A stretch of 64,000 nt of DNA from JAAEPI01 sp965212145 (GTDB lineage Bacteria; Bacteroidota; Bacteroidia; Cytophagales; Cyclobacteriaceae). Shown here piece after piece: positions 21,801-33,800 of the stretch (position 1 is the first letter of the stretch; every line of letters begins with the position of its first letter). Both the position numbers and the translations under genes were made by a program. The stretch covers positions 124,001 to 188,000 of the forward strand of contig CBDBUY010000004.1 in NCBI GenBank assembly GCA_965212145.1, written 5' to 3'. The notes beneath the pieces are model-generated. The model did not search any database. It was given only the letters and a program-made list of their open reading frames with translations, and was not told the origin of the DNA.

Positions 21801-24800
21801 CAGGCTATCACCACCACATGATGGATCACCCCAAGTAATAACGGTGCCATCCAACTGTATCGCTGCAAAAGCACCACCAGAAGCTGTGACATCTTTGATG
21901 CCTGTCAGATGCTCCTGGACACTCTTACTGTCGCCACCAAAACGCACATCGCCCCAGGTGATGACAGAGCCATCGGCACGGAGCGCAGCGAACGCATCTG
22001 CAGAAGCTCTGACCTCGAGCACGTCCCGCAGCTGTTCACGCACCTCGCTGCTGTCGCCGCCTCTGCGAGGGTCGCCCCATGTCACCACGGAGCTGTCTGC
22101 GAGAATGGCAGCAAAAGCATCTGAGGACGCCTGCAAGTCACGCACCCCCTTCAGTTGATGTTGGACCGAACTACAGTCTCCGCCTCCGCGCGCATCACCC
22201 CACGACACAACGGTACCGTCAGCCCGGAGTGCAGCAAACGCACATGAGGAAGCTCGGATATCCTGCACTCCATGCAGCTGCTTTCGGACAGCACTCTGGT
22301 CGCCTCCGTCCTGAGCATCTCCCCAGGACACCACGGTGCCATCAGTGCGAATAGCGGCAAAAGCACCAGCGGAAGCCCGGATCTGCCGAACGTTCTTGAG
22401 CTGCTTCCGGACTGTACTACTTTCACCACCGAAGCGAATGTCGCCCCAGGTCACTACAGTTCGGTCAGCACGCAGCGCTGCGAAAGAGGCAAGCGTAGCT
22501 CGTATGTCTTTGACATCTTTCAACAGCCCTTGAACTTTAGAGCTGTCTCCACCGTAGCAGACATCTCCCCAAGTGACAACTGTGCCATTCTTGCGGATGG
22601 CAGCAAACGCTCCTGCAGAGGCACGAACCTCCCAAACATTCCTTAGCTGCTCCTGGACCTCCGAACTATCACCGCATTGGTCTCCATAGCCCCAGGCGAC
22701 CACCGTTCCGTCTGCCCGGATGGCGGCAAAAGCGCTGCGGGAAGCTCGGATCTCCTGCACGTTCTTTAACTGGTCTTGCACAAGGCTGCTATCGCCACCT
22801 GAGGCCTCATGCCCCCAAGTAACAACCGTGCCGTCGGTCCGAATTGCAGCAAACGAGCCCTTGCACGCGCAGATCTTCTGCACATCATCCAGCTGTGATT
22901 GCACATTGCTGCTATCACCGCCAGAAAAGCCGTAGCCCCAAGTGACAACTAAGCCATCAGGTCTGATCGCAGCGAAGGCATCGGTTGCCCAGGAAGATGC
23001 CAAGGGCCAGGCATCTCCACCGCTTAAGAGAGACTCCCATGACGATGTCACAACCGTCTGCCGCAAGGCAGCAGTCAGGGCGTCGGCGTCTTCCACTCCA
23101 GCCTCTCTGAGTGACCGCCTTCCGACCAGCCGTTGGCCGTTTCTGCAAAACAGCGCGCTGATGTCTGTTTGCAGCACACGTTGGGCTCTCAACCTCAACT
23201 CATTAACACTGCTGTCAGGCTCGCACGAGATACTGGCACTTCGGCCGCTGAGTAGGGTGATCTCAACAGTGATTGGCATGCCAATGCGAGCATTGCGCCC
23301 AGACCCCTATCCGTCTCGGAGTAGAGTCATGGGAACTTGAGCCCAGCTCCCGCTATACAAGGCATGAAGGTCAACCGCCTGAGAGTTAGCTACTCAGACC
23401 GCTTGCCTGTTGCAGCACCCTGTGTCTGCAGGCCCCGTGCCTGCAAGCCTTCAGGACGTTCTTGCAGGCTGTGCGCCCCGAGGCCTTGACAAGATGACTG
23501 GCAGTGGCATCAAGCAAGAACCCGCCGCATGGCAAAAACAGACATATTTGCATACACGAGCATGTGCACATGCAACACATGCAATGGTGCCCGGCACAGG
23601 ACTGGGGTATTGACACCTCAGTAGCAGGATGCCAGCAAGATACGATTCAAACTGCAGAGAAACTGCTCAAGGTTGGTGCCAGGTTTTGTTGTAGAGTCGC
23701 ATGATATGCCGGTTGCCTCTACGTTCCAAATCGTTCTCAGCTGATCTGCGAACAATGAAACCTGTCCTCCAACTCAAAACCGCAGCCGCTGCGTAGCAAG
23801 CTCGCCGCAGCCAAGGCCTGTGCGGGAGCAGAGCATGATAATTTCCAATTTCCCATCCGCACTTGGCTTCAGCGCACTAGCCAGAGGCGATGCGGGCCTC
23901 TTTTACTGAAGCTGTTGCAGCTGGGAGGGGGAAGACCCTGCAAGCCACCACTTAGCAGGCTTGGCTGCATAGCCTTTGCTTCGAATCAGTTCCTGCCTGG
24001 AGATGACCCGCCGCGCTATAGCCCGGTCTGCTTCGCAGCGAAGACGCGATGCCTGTGACTTGCTGTTGCACAAAGCAACATCTTCTCTACAGCCTCCTGA
24101 GGTCACGGCAAAAAGGAGTTCAGCAGAAGCCTGGTGGTGGTGTGCCAATGGCACTTTCGCCTGAGACAATAAATGACGAGGCCAGCCAGCAGTGCTGTTT
24201 CATTCTGGTTTGTCTGCATTGGTATTGCGAGCATGCCTAAGGCCCGGGGCACGAAGAATCTCGCACAATCGCAGTGCATCACGAAGGTTCCAATCCTGGC
24301 AACTCTGCTCCACTGCATGCAATGCAATGCATGAACAAAAGCTTTTGAAATTTCAACGCTTCGGCCGGCGCGCAAAGTCTAGATGAGCTTCAAAAGCCCC
24401 ACCACCTGAGCAGGAAAAGAAGTGTGTGACCGACTTTAGTCTCTTGCTGGGCCTTCTTTGCTGCAACCCTGCGATGCCAGCTGTAGCTCTTCAACTAACA
24501 GGACCTGCCAGGACTGTTTGGCCTGCATCCCGAATAACCTAGCTCACTGAAGGGTGCTAGTCCCGCAGCTTCCGCTCCAAAGGCTTGAAGGCTTAATCTC
24601 TGCCGGAAAGGCAGCCCTGTCAACAACTTCCATGCCCAGTTCACTGCCGTGCGCATGACGGCCTAGAGACAGGGGCGTGCATCCATCTCCAAACCAGATC
24701 GGCATAAGGTCAAGAAGTTGTTGAGGCACGAGCAAATATGTCGCAGGTCTTCAGCGGACCTTGGCACATGATGATGATCATCATCCTGGAACTACCAGGC

Positions 24801-27800
24801 ATGTCCTGCTCAAGCCACGAGGATCTCCAGATCTTGGAAAGGAGAACGTAAAATGGGCAGTTGTGTCAGACTGGGGCAATTGCAGCTGAGACAGCACCAC
24901 GCGGGTAAAGCGGTTGAGAAAGGATCGTGGAAGCCCTTTTCGTCCACCTCGCTGCTACGTAGAGGTAACCAGACATGTGCCACGCCTATTCGAGCCTCCA
25001 GTGGCAACAGGATTCTGAGCTGCAAAGAGCCTGAACATCTTGCTGGCATCCATGGTCTCGAGGCATGCTATAATCAGCATCAGCGATCAAGCAGGCTGGC
25101 AGAGCAGACTATTTTCATCAGAAGTAGCTGTGAAACTGCAAAGGTGCCTGAAGCCTGGATGGGCTGCGACAGTCTGGCCAATTGCCGGCAAGAAAACCTG
25201 CAAGATCACGGAAAAGGCCATGCAGTCAGATTTCACAGGAAAACAGCATCCACCATGTAGATATCAGTTCACAAAAGGCACGCAGCTGGTTGTGCAGAAG
25301 CAGAAGCAGATGTCAGGTCCACAATACATGGTAGTTTCCCAAAATAAAGGGCCCCCAAAAAGGTACCCCTAATTTTGGGAAACCCCCACATTTCTGAAGG
25401 CCTCTCGCCGGTGGTCCAGAAGAGCGTTGAGACCCTCCAAAGTGGCCTGCCATCTTCTCGGCAGCTAAGCTTCAAATACATCTGGACGTATTGGGCAGCG
25501 ATTTCCCTGAATGTTGACATGTCAACAATGTGTCTGAGCCATTGAGCCAGCTTCGTGGCTCAATCGCTCCACAGCGCGCGCTCCTGCGGTGCCAAGTTGA
25601 TCTCGTCAAGCAACACCCAGTCCTAAAGCATTGCCAGTGACCAGCAAGCCAGTAGGCTGCACAATCAGCCACGAGTGAAGCTTCAATGTGAGCCAGCAGG
25701 TTTTTCAACTGGGTGCCCTGCACCCCGCTTCAGAGCTCGCAGAAGAGCTCCATCGCACCAGTGGAAAGCTGCAACCTTGAGGCTTGACGGAAAAGCTTAC
25801 CTTACATCCATGAATCCCCTTTCTCGTGCGGCGCACTGGAACACCAATGCACGATGCCCAAGGCCGTCACCTCACTACCAGGCATGGGCAAATCAGAGCC
25901 GAGAAGGTCCAACCTGAGAGCTATCCTCTACAGCAACAGCTGCACATAGAAGCACAGGATGGAGGCAACATAACAAGATGAAACTCAACTCAGCCCTGGA
26001 CAGATCCGTTTGCTCAGACAAGTTGATGCGCAGCCTGTACAATTCTTGGCCCTTTGCTTACTGCTGGCTGGCTGCAAGCAGTTTGGCTAAGAGATTGCCT
26101 TGACAAGGCGGATGAGGCCCGGACAAACGCCTCTTCGTGGCTCTCGCAAGCGCCTGGACAGTCGCCGTCTTCCCGAGCCCAGGTGGACCTCGTCGCGGAG
26201 AAGGAATTGAAGCAAAGAGCACAGCATGATACATGGTACTCATCAGCCTTCCAGAAGGATTGCTTTCGGCTGCTGCAGCGCACGGACAAGCCGCCCTTAG
26301 TATAGCAGAATGAGAAGCTCCAGATTCCACACTTTCAGCAGGGGTCATGCAATGCCTCATACAGCTGGTCCGAGCACTCAGAAGTCTGCCAGGCTTGAGC
26401 GTCGCCATGTTGCGCCAAGTTTCTGCTTAGCTTCGCTTAGATCTTGTCTGTTCAACAGATCGGGACATGGGAGGCCCAGAGGTTATGCACTCCCTGTCTA
26501 CCGGAATTAATGCAGCAATTGATAAACGCCCCTTAGGGAGCGGCATAAGCAAGCAAGCACCACCAAGTCAAAAATCCACGGTGGACTGTATCATGCGAGT
26601 AATGAGCTTCAGAAAATCGAGGCAAGAGTGCTCAAGCTCTCACGGTGCCGGGGCCGCATCCTGACGCAGGCTGCTCACGGTGTCACCACAAGCACCCGTA
26701 AATCAGCAATCTACCTTCGCCAACCTCTCAACTAGTGATTCATGCTCATGCACTACAAAAACAGGCCAGGCTTTCAGATGCAAGAGCAATTGCTTGTCGT
26801 CACGGATAAGCATCCGCAAGGACAGCTTCACTGAAAAACACGCAAGACGTCCCATTCCTCATCTCCGCCGTTTCTTCGACTTCCAAGTGAGGCTGCCGTC
26901 CTTCACTAGCAGAGGTGTCACGTGCAACAGTGCAGAGACCAAGACACATACGGCACAGATCTCTCCTCACCATTCGGGCCCTTGGAGCCACGGCGACGAA
27001 AGATAGTGGCGACCACTTTCGGGTCTGCACCTGCCAGGGGCAGAGAGCAGGGCGAGTAGGTTAGCAAGGATGAGAACTCCAAAGAGTTTGCTGCCTCGGA
27101 TGTTTTTTGAGCGCCACCGGGGCTCGCCGACTGAGCAAAGGATGCCTCAGATGGAGTCAAAATACATCCTCGCAAGACAAGGCCTTGGTTCTGCCAGGAG
27201 GCCAAAGTTGGAAGCCAGTGGCATTATCCTTGCGGTCAAGGCAACTTCCTCATGCAACCGGAGCACGACTGCGAAGCAGCGCAACGCAAAATGTCAGGCC
27301 CAGATTCCGCTCGCCCACAGAGCGCACCAGGCCCCCAAAGCGTGAGTCCCCAACAAGAGGCCTGGCGATGTTGAGACCTTTGCTTGCGGAACATCCATGC
27401 CGACTTCAGGCGTTGTGGCTTCAGCTGTAGTTTCCCCTTTTCCCGTAGAGGTTAGGTGGTCCAGCTTTGGCACACAGCCCTAGCGTGGCTAAGCCCGCGC
27501 AGCCATAGGCTACTACTGCTGCATTGACCGGCCCTCGCTGCCTTTAGATCGGCCGACGGTTGTGTTTGACGTTTGCAGTACGACACCTCATGGTGTATGA
27601 GATTAGTCATCTGTTACACCGCAGCGTGGTTGCTGCTTCCTGATAAGCAGAATTCAATTCAACAGTGGGCGGAGCAGGTCAGGGAGGAGAAAACACGAGC
27701 CGGCCGCGCACAGACGTGCTCGCAGGCTACGGACATCGGCAAGGACCCTCTTGAGACAAGTGGTCTCGGGCAGGGAGGACTTACACAATCAGCGAGTCAG

Positions 27801-30800
27801 CCTTGCGCAAAACGTGTTGAGAACGCACCATTCCGCGTCAACCCTGCCAGATCAGGTAGACAACCTGAGGTTGGCAGTAGCTCAGGCAGACATGTCAAGC
27901 TGGAGCAGTTCAGATGTCGGCCCCTGGTGGTGCTATGCTTGCAGACGCTACTGCAAGGCCACGGCGGAATACTGCTCAAGCTGTGTGCAGCACTGGCAGG
28001 AGGCCAGCAGACCCCAGGGAGGTATGCACGTGAGGCATCAGTCCCCCAGGCGGCGACAATCGCCCTGGCGGCGACAGCCAGAACGCAATTGGGAGGCAGG
28101 GAAAGGCGGACAGAAAAGCAAGCCAGGGTATCAGGCTGCCGAGTGGAGTTGCCCACCGTGGAAGCCAGGAGAAACAAAACGCATGCAGCGGCTCCTGCCC
28201 CCCCCAGTGTTGGGGAGGACAGTGGCCAACTGCAAGAGCTGGTGGGTGCCATACGAACCGCCTTCTCGGGGCAAAATATCCCCGGGCCGCTGGCGGAAGT
28301 AGTGGCGAAGGTGGAGAGTTCTTCCGAAAAGAAGGTTACCAAGGACTTGCATTCCAAGACGGCCGAGTTAAGCCAAGCCAGAAGGCAAATGCAAGCAATC
28401 AGAAAGGCAGGGGACGTGCAGACTTCTTCTTGGTTGCAATTTCTGCAATCAACGGCAGAAGCCTTGGAGAAGGGGTCAGCAGAATTCGAGTCCAAAAAAG
28501 CAGAACTGGATGCTCAGGAGAAAGAGGCCAGACAGAAGGCAGGAGCCGCAAGGAAGGCCATCAGGGAGCTTGCGTCGTCTTCTACCAGCCGGAGTGCAGA
28601 GGTGATTGCGGACTCCGATTCCTTTTCGGATATGGAAGTCGGAGAGGCGAAAGCCATGGACGAAGACGACACCATGGCGCTAACGCAGAAAAAACTAAGG
28701 GTCACCCTCACGGAGCTGTTGAGCAAAATCCCGGACGCTGGAGCGGACACGCCTCGTCGTCGGGTGGAGAAAAAGCCAGATACAGCGCCCCCCAGCTAGG
28801 CCGCAGCGTCGCATGGACGCCCAGGAGTGGATGCGAGTGGCCAGTACAGGATGCCATGTACATGGTGAATGAGCATTCCGTCTTTGGCGAAGAGGACTTC
28901 AAGCCAGAGTTGGTGGCACTGTCCAATGGCATGCTTTGGAGTTACTGCTGTAATATCTTGCAAGCAGATCCTTCACATGCTGACGTCATTGCCAAAAAAC
29001 TAGGAAGTCCTACTTTCCTCGCTGACTGGTTTGGTGGGTCAGATGAGGAAGCGGAGCTTTCTACCGGCCAAAGAGGCGCAGCAAGCCTCAACTTGGTGTG
29101 TAAAGAAAGCATGGTATGCAAGCTAGTGGAGACGAGCAAGGAGGCTCGCAATTCTGCGAAATCTTGTCTGAAGCAAGCCCTGAGGAAACCACACCGAAGG
29201 GTCAGTTTTGCAGGCAGTGGTGACTGCCTTATTTCAGGAGGCATAGACATGATGCAAAGCGTCTCTTTTTCCCAAGTTTTGTCACAGATTGCACAGGACC
29301 AAGTCCGTGCGAGTACCACGGAATACTCAGGAACTTGGGAGTCCAGGGCTGGTGATGGAGATAGGAGTTCTCATTTTGAAACTGCACGCATAGTGCGCAG
29401 TGGCGCCAGATTTCGTTCTAGCAAGCCAAGCGGTGTGAACACAATGGTCCATAGAGGGAAACCTGAGGTCCATGACAAGTTGAGAAGAAGCATCAGTTTG
29501 GAGACTGGTGTGCCAGTCAAAGACGCAGAGGAAGCCGAGCACAATGTTGAGCGTGTGTTCCGGACAGCCGCGTCGCTTGAAAGGCTGGTAGATGTTGTTG
29601 GGAGGTTTAGCTTAGAAAATTGGCGCGTTGACCTCACTGGCGTTGAACACTTGCATGAGGAGTCCGTGAAACTGTTGAAGAAATTGCCCAGCTGGGATAG
29701 ACAGCAAAGTGCTGATCACTTGCGTCTTTATGTTGATGGGTCGCACTTTTGTGAGCAACAGACTGCGTGGGCGGTGATTGCCGTGGGACAGATTGCAGGG
29801 CAGTGGGTTTGGATGGGTTACATTTCAGCTAGGGTCCATCCTCTTGGAGCAGAGGCCAGTTTGGGAGATGGCGAGTGTAATGCACATACTGCCGAATTGC
29901 ACGCCATGATCTTTGCCTTATGCTCCGCTTGTTCTTTGGACTGTGCGTGCCTGGAGATAGTTTATGATTCCACCTCAGCAGCGGACATCGTGCAAGGCAT
30001 AGCTTCCAGCCGCAGGCATCAGAAACTGTCCAGGATGGCAACCAACCTGGCCACCGTCGCAGGTGGAAGACAGGTGCAACTTGAGTACCGACATGTACGA
30101 GCGCACCAGGGTGACGCTCTTAACGAATTAGTTGATGCGGTTGCCAAGGCTACTGCACGTGGTAAAGTTAGCCCTTTCCCATTTGAAGGTTGTCTGGAGG
30201 AGGCTGAGCGACAGGGCGAACTCGATTGGTGGTGGATGACTGTCATTCAACAAGGTATCCTGCCACCGCTCGAGGACGATGGCACCATGCGATTAGGAAA
30301 GAAGTTCAGTGTCAGAGATTGGAAAGGCCAAGGCATTCCAGGGGTTCCACAGGAGGTCAACAGTCATGTAGGGCAGCCTAAGGCAGGGGCGGCTTGGCGC
30401 TTGAATCTGATCACCTATAATGCCAACTCTGTCAAACATGAGGCTATCAAGCAGCACCTTGACAAACACTTCTCCAACGCTGGAGCACATCTTGTTGGTA
30501 TCCAGGAGTCCCGTTGCTTTGATGCCGCGCGCACCCGCACCCAGCACTATGAATGCATTTGCAGCCCATGCCATGACGGCCAGTTTGGATGTCAATTATG
30601 GATCAGAAGGGGGGCGCAGGTTGCAGTGACGGACACCGGGGATTCTGTTCAGCTTGATGTGAACAGCGTTGTGGTCGTTGCGTCAGGGCCAAGGCTGCTA
30701 GCCTCAATAGTCAGTGGAGGTGGACTTAAGTTTGCGTGCGTGGTTGCACATGCTCCGACGTCATCTGCGACGCAAGATTGTATTCAGAAATGGTGGGGTG

Positions 30801-33800
30801 AATTGGATATTGTTTTGAGACGCTTGCCTCGGGATGCTTTGCCCTTGCTTTTCCTGGATGGCAACGCGCGGTTTGTTAACTGGGAATGTGGAGGTGCCAC
30901 GCAAGGGGTGCCAAAAGGTCTGAATGCAATGATGTTGCAAGACTTGTTGTATGCGCATGAGCTTGACAGTTGTGCTTGCTATGATGAGCAAGGTGCTTTG
31001 GTTACCACTTGGGTAGCACCTGGCGGTCAGGCCTCAATGATCGACTACATTGTGATGCCTGCTGCACTGGCGCAGGTAGCAGTCACCAAGGGGACCCCGC
31101 GAGACCTTGTTGACCAGCTGGGTTTGGAGCATTGGCACTTACTTGTGACGCTTCAATGGCAGGCTCCAGCCACGCCAGGCATTCAGAAGGTGATATGGGA
31201 CCGCGCCAAAACGCGGACCCAGGAAGGCAAAGGCCTACTAAGCGAGATGTTTCGAAGAGCGCCGTGCGTGAGTTGGCAAGCTGGGGTTGATGACCATCTT
31301 CAAGTGTTGAATGACCACATTTATCAGGAACTGAAAAGGCATTTTGCTTGCAGCCCTGCTAGGCCCAGACAGCCACAGATCTCTCAGGAACAGTGGGATC
31401 CTATACGATGCAGGCGGCAAGCTAGGAGACTCACGCAGCGCAGCAGGGCCCTAAGGGCTAAAACTTGGCTTGACATTGTTTTCAAAGCTTGGTCAAGAAG
31501 CAGAGCCCGACCAATTATGCTGGCGCAAGATCCCGGCAAGGGGTCTGACACTGGCCATGCGCGGTCGGATTCATGCCAGGTAGACAGGGTTCGCAAGAGA
31601 TTGCATAGGTCCAGATTGGTTGAGGCCCGTTGTGGCAAGCTTGTGGCTGAGTGTGGACGCACCTTTGCCAAATTGAGCCACAGGGACACAGCCAAATTTG
31701 CGCTTGAGGCGTTGAGGAGTGCAAAGCATGAGGGTCCCGAAGCTCTTGCCAAGGTCATGCGAGCTGTTCTCAAAACAGGTCGCAGGTACAGAGCGCCCAG
31801 AGTTGAAGTTGCGTTGGAAGTTGAGGGGAGGAGTGTTGTTGATCGAACGGCAAGGCTTGTTGAGCTTGAAAAACATTTTGCTGTGCCCGAGCATGGGCGT
31901 GATGCCACTGTACATGACTTGCTTGTGGAGCCGTTGAGTGCGCCAGGGGATGTTGTGCATAGTTCCGATATGTTCACGTTGGCTGAGTTGGCTGAAGGGT
32001 TCAAAGCTCTGAAATCTGGAAAGGCGACAGGGATGTCCAATATCCCTGCTGAAGCATATTCAGGGACGGCTGCTCAGGCCGCTGAAGCTCACTGGCCCAT
32101 TTTGCTCAAGTCGTACAGGGATGGGCGATTGCCCCTGCTCTGGAAGGGCTCATTAGCCATTGCCCTTGCTAAGCCCTCAAAAAATGCAAGTACTCTGCAG
32201 GGCTGGCGCAACATCGCCCTTTTTGACGCTGCCTCCAAGGGCGTATGCAAAGCGGTCCGCGCTCGGCTCCTTCATGTGCTGCGAAAGGTGACGACTAAAG
32301 GTCAACATGGGGCGCTTCCTGGGCAGGGGATAGGGGTTCCGTCCAGGATAGTTCGAGGCTTTGTTGATTGGGTGAGGTCCAAGTCTGAGAGCGCCGCGTT
32401 GTTGTTCTTGGATGGACAGAGTGCTTATTTTGCAGTGCTCCGGCAACACCTCACAGGAAGTAAAAACAAGGAGGATGCCGGCTTGCTCGACCTGGTTAGA
32501 GCCATCCATCCGCAGGAGGAGAAGCAAGACCAGCTCTTGATGACTCTCATAGGACCCGGAATTATCGAAGCGAATGGAGGACGCGGGGCCCTTATGGGCC
32601 CTTGTTGAGTATGTTCGCATGCTTCTGGAAGGCTCCTGGTTCACGACAGGTGCCAGACAGGGGGTTTTCCAGCACACTTCCACAGGGACGGTTCCAGGTA
32701 CCCCGACCGCTGATGTTATGTTTCAGCTGGCCCAATCTGTGTTCTTGAAAAATCTCAATGGCAAACTTGAAGACAGGGGGCTCACCGTCAGAGTCCGAGC
32801 AGGCGGCGAAGTAGCTCCTACTCCGGCTTGGGCTGATGATGTGGTCGTATGTACGCCATGCTGCGCAGCCCTTGAATTGATGCCGCTTTTGGCCACTTTG
32901 ATCCAGGAGGTTGAGGAAGCGAGCAGAGAGATTGGTGTACGGCTCAACTTTGATGTCATTTGATGTCAATAAAACGGCTGCTCTTTGTGTCTTCAAAGGA
33001 CCACGCAGCATTGAAGCCAAAAAGAAACATCTCTTGAGCGACAAGCCGGCGCTGTACGTGCAGCTCAAAGACGGTCAGCAAGCTTGTGTCAGGTTGGTTG
33101 AGAGCTACTTGCATCTTGGCGGTTGGGTTACACACAGTGGATCTTGCTTGCTTGATGTTGAGAGTAGGCGCAGGGCAACACAACACATCTATGCGAGACT
33201 CCAAAAGACGCTCTTCAAAAACAAAGCCTTGTCTGGGTCTGACAAGAGAGAGCTGTTGAGTTCGCTTGTGTTGAGAAAATTTCTGTTTGGTTCTGGCAAC
33301 TGGGTCCTTCGTACACAGAAGGAAAAAAGGACCTTTCATGCTGCTACCATGGGCTTAATACGAGGCAGCTGCAGGGCCATCACAGGTTACGGCAGCAAGC
33401 TCCTCAGAGACGAGGAGCTTTGCAGCCTCTTGCAAGTCCTCCAGCCAGAAGAGATGTTGCATTGTGAGAGAGTGAGGAGTCTTTTGGAGACTGTTGGACA
33501 CGGACCAGGCTTCCTTTGGGACCTTCTGGTTGATGAAAGGGTGTGGCTAGAACAAGCTGTTGATTCTCTACGTCGAGTGCTTGCAACTTTGGGAAGGGAT
33601 TGGCAACTGCCCGTCTGCTATCAGGCGTGTCTGACGGTGTTGGGATGTCGCATTCAGCAAGGATCAGCTTTGCTAAGAGCTAGTCGCAAACTTATCCATG
33701 ACAGAGGTCATGAAGCTCAAGCAGCGAAAGCTCTGGCAAGCGAGATTCAACAGCTTGAAACAGATGGGTGTGTTGTTGTCGCTAGACCTTGTGTCACCGC

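Noticed and set aside
28430..28790. In-frame upstream extension of LINE ORF2
   Set aside because: It overlaps ORF1's well-composed coiled-coil region in another frame. ORF2 probably begins after 28,790.
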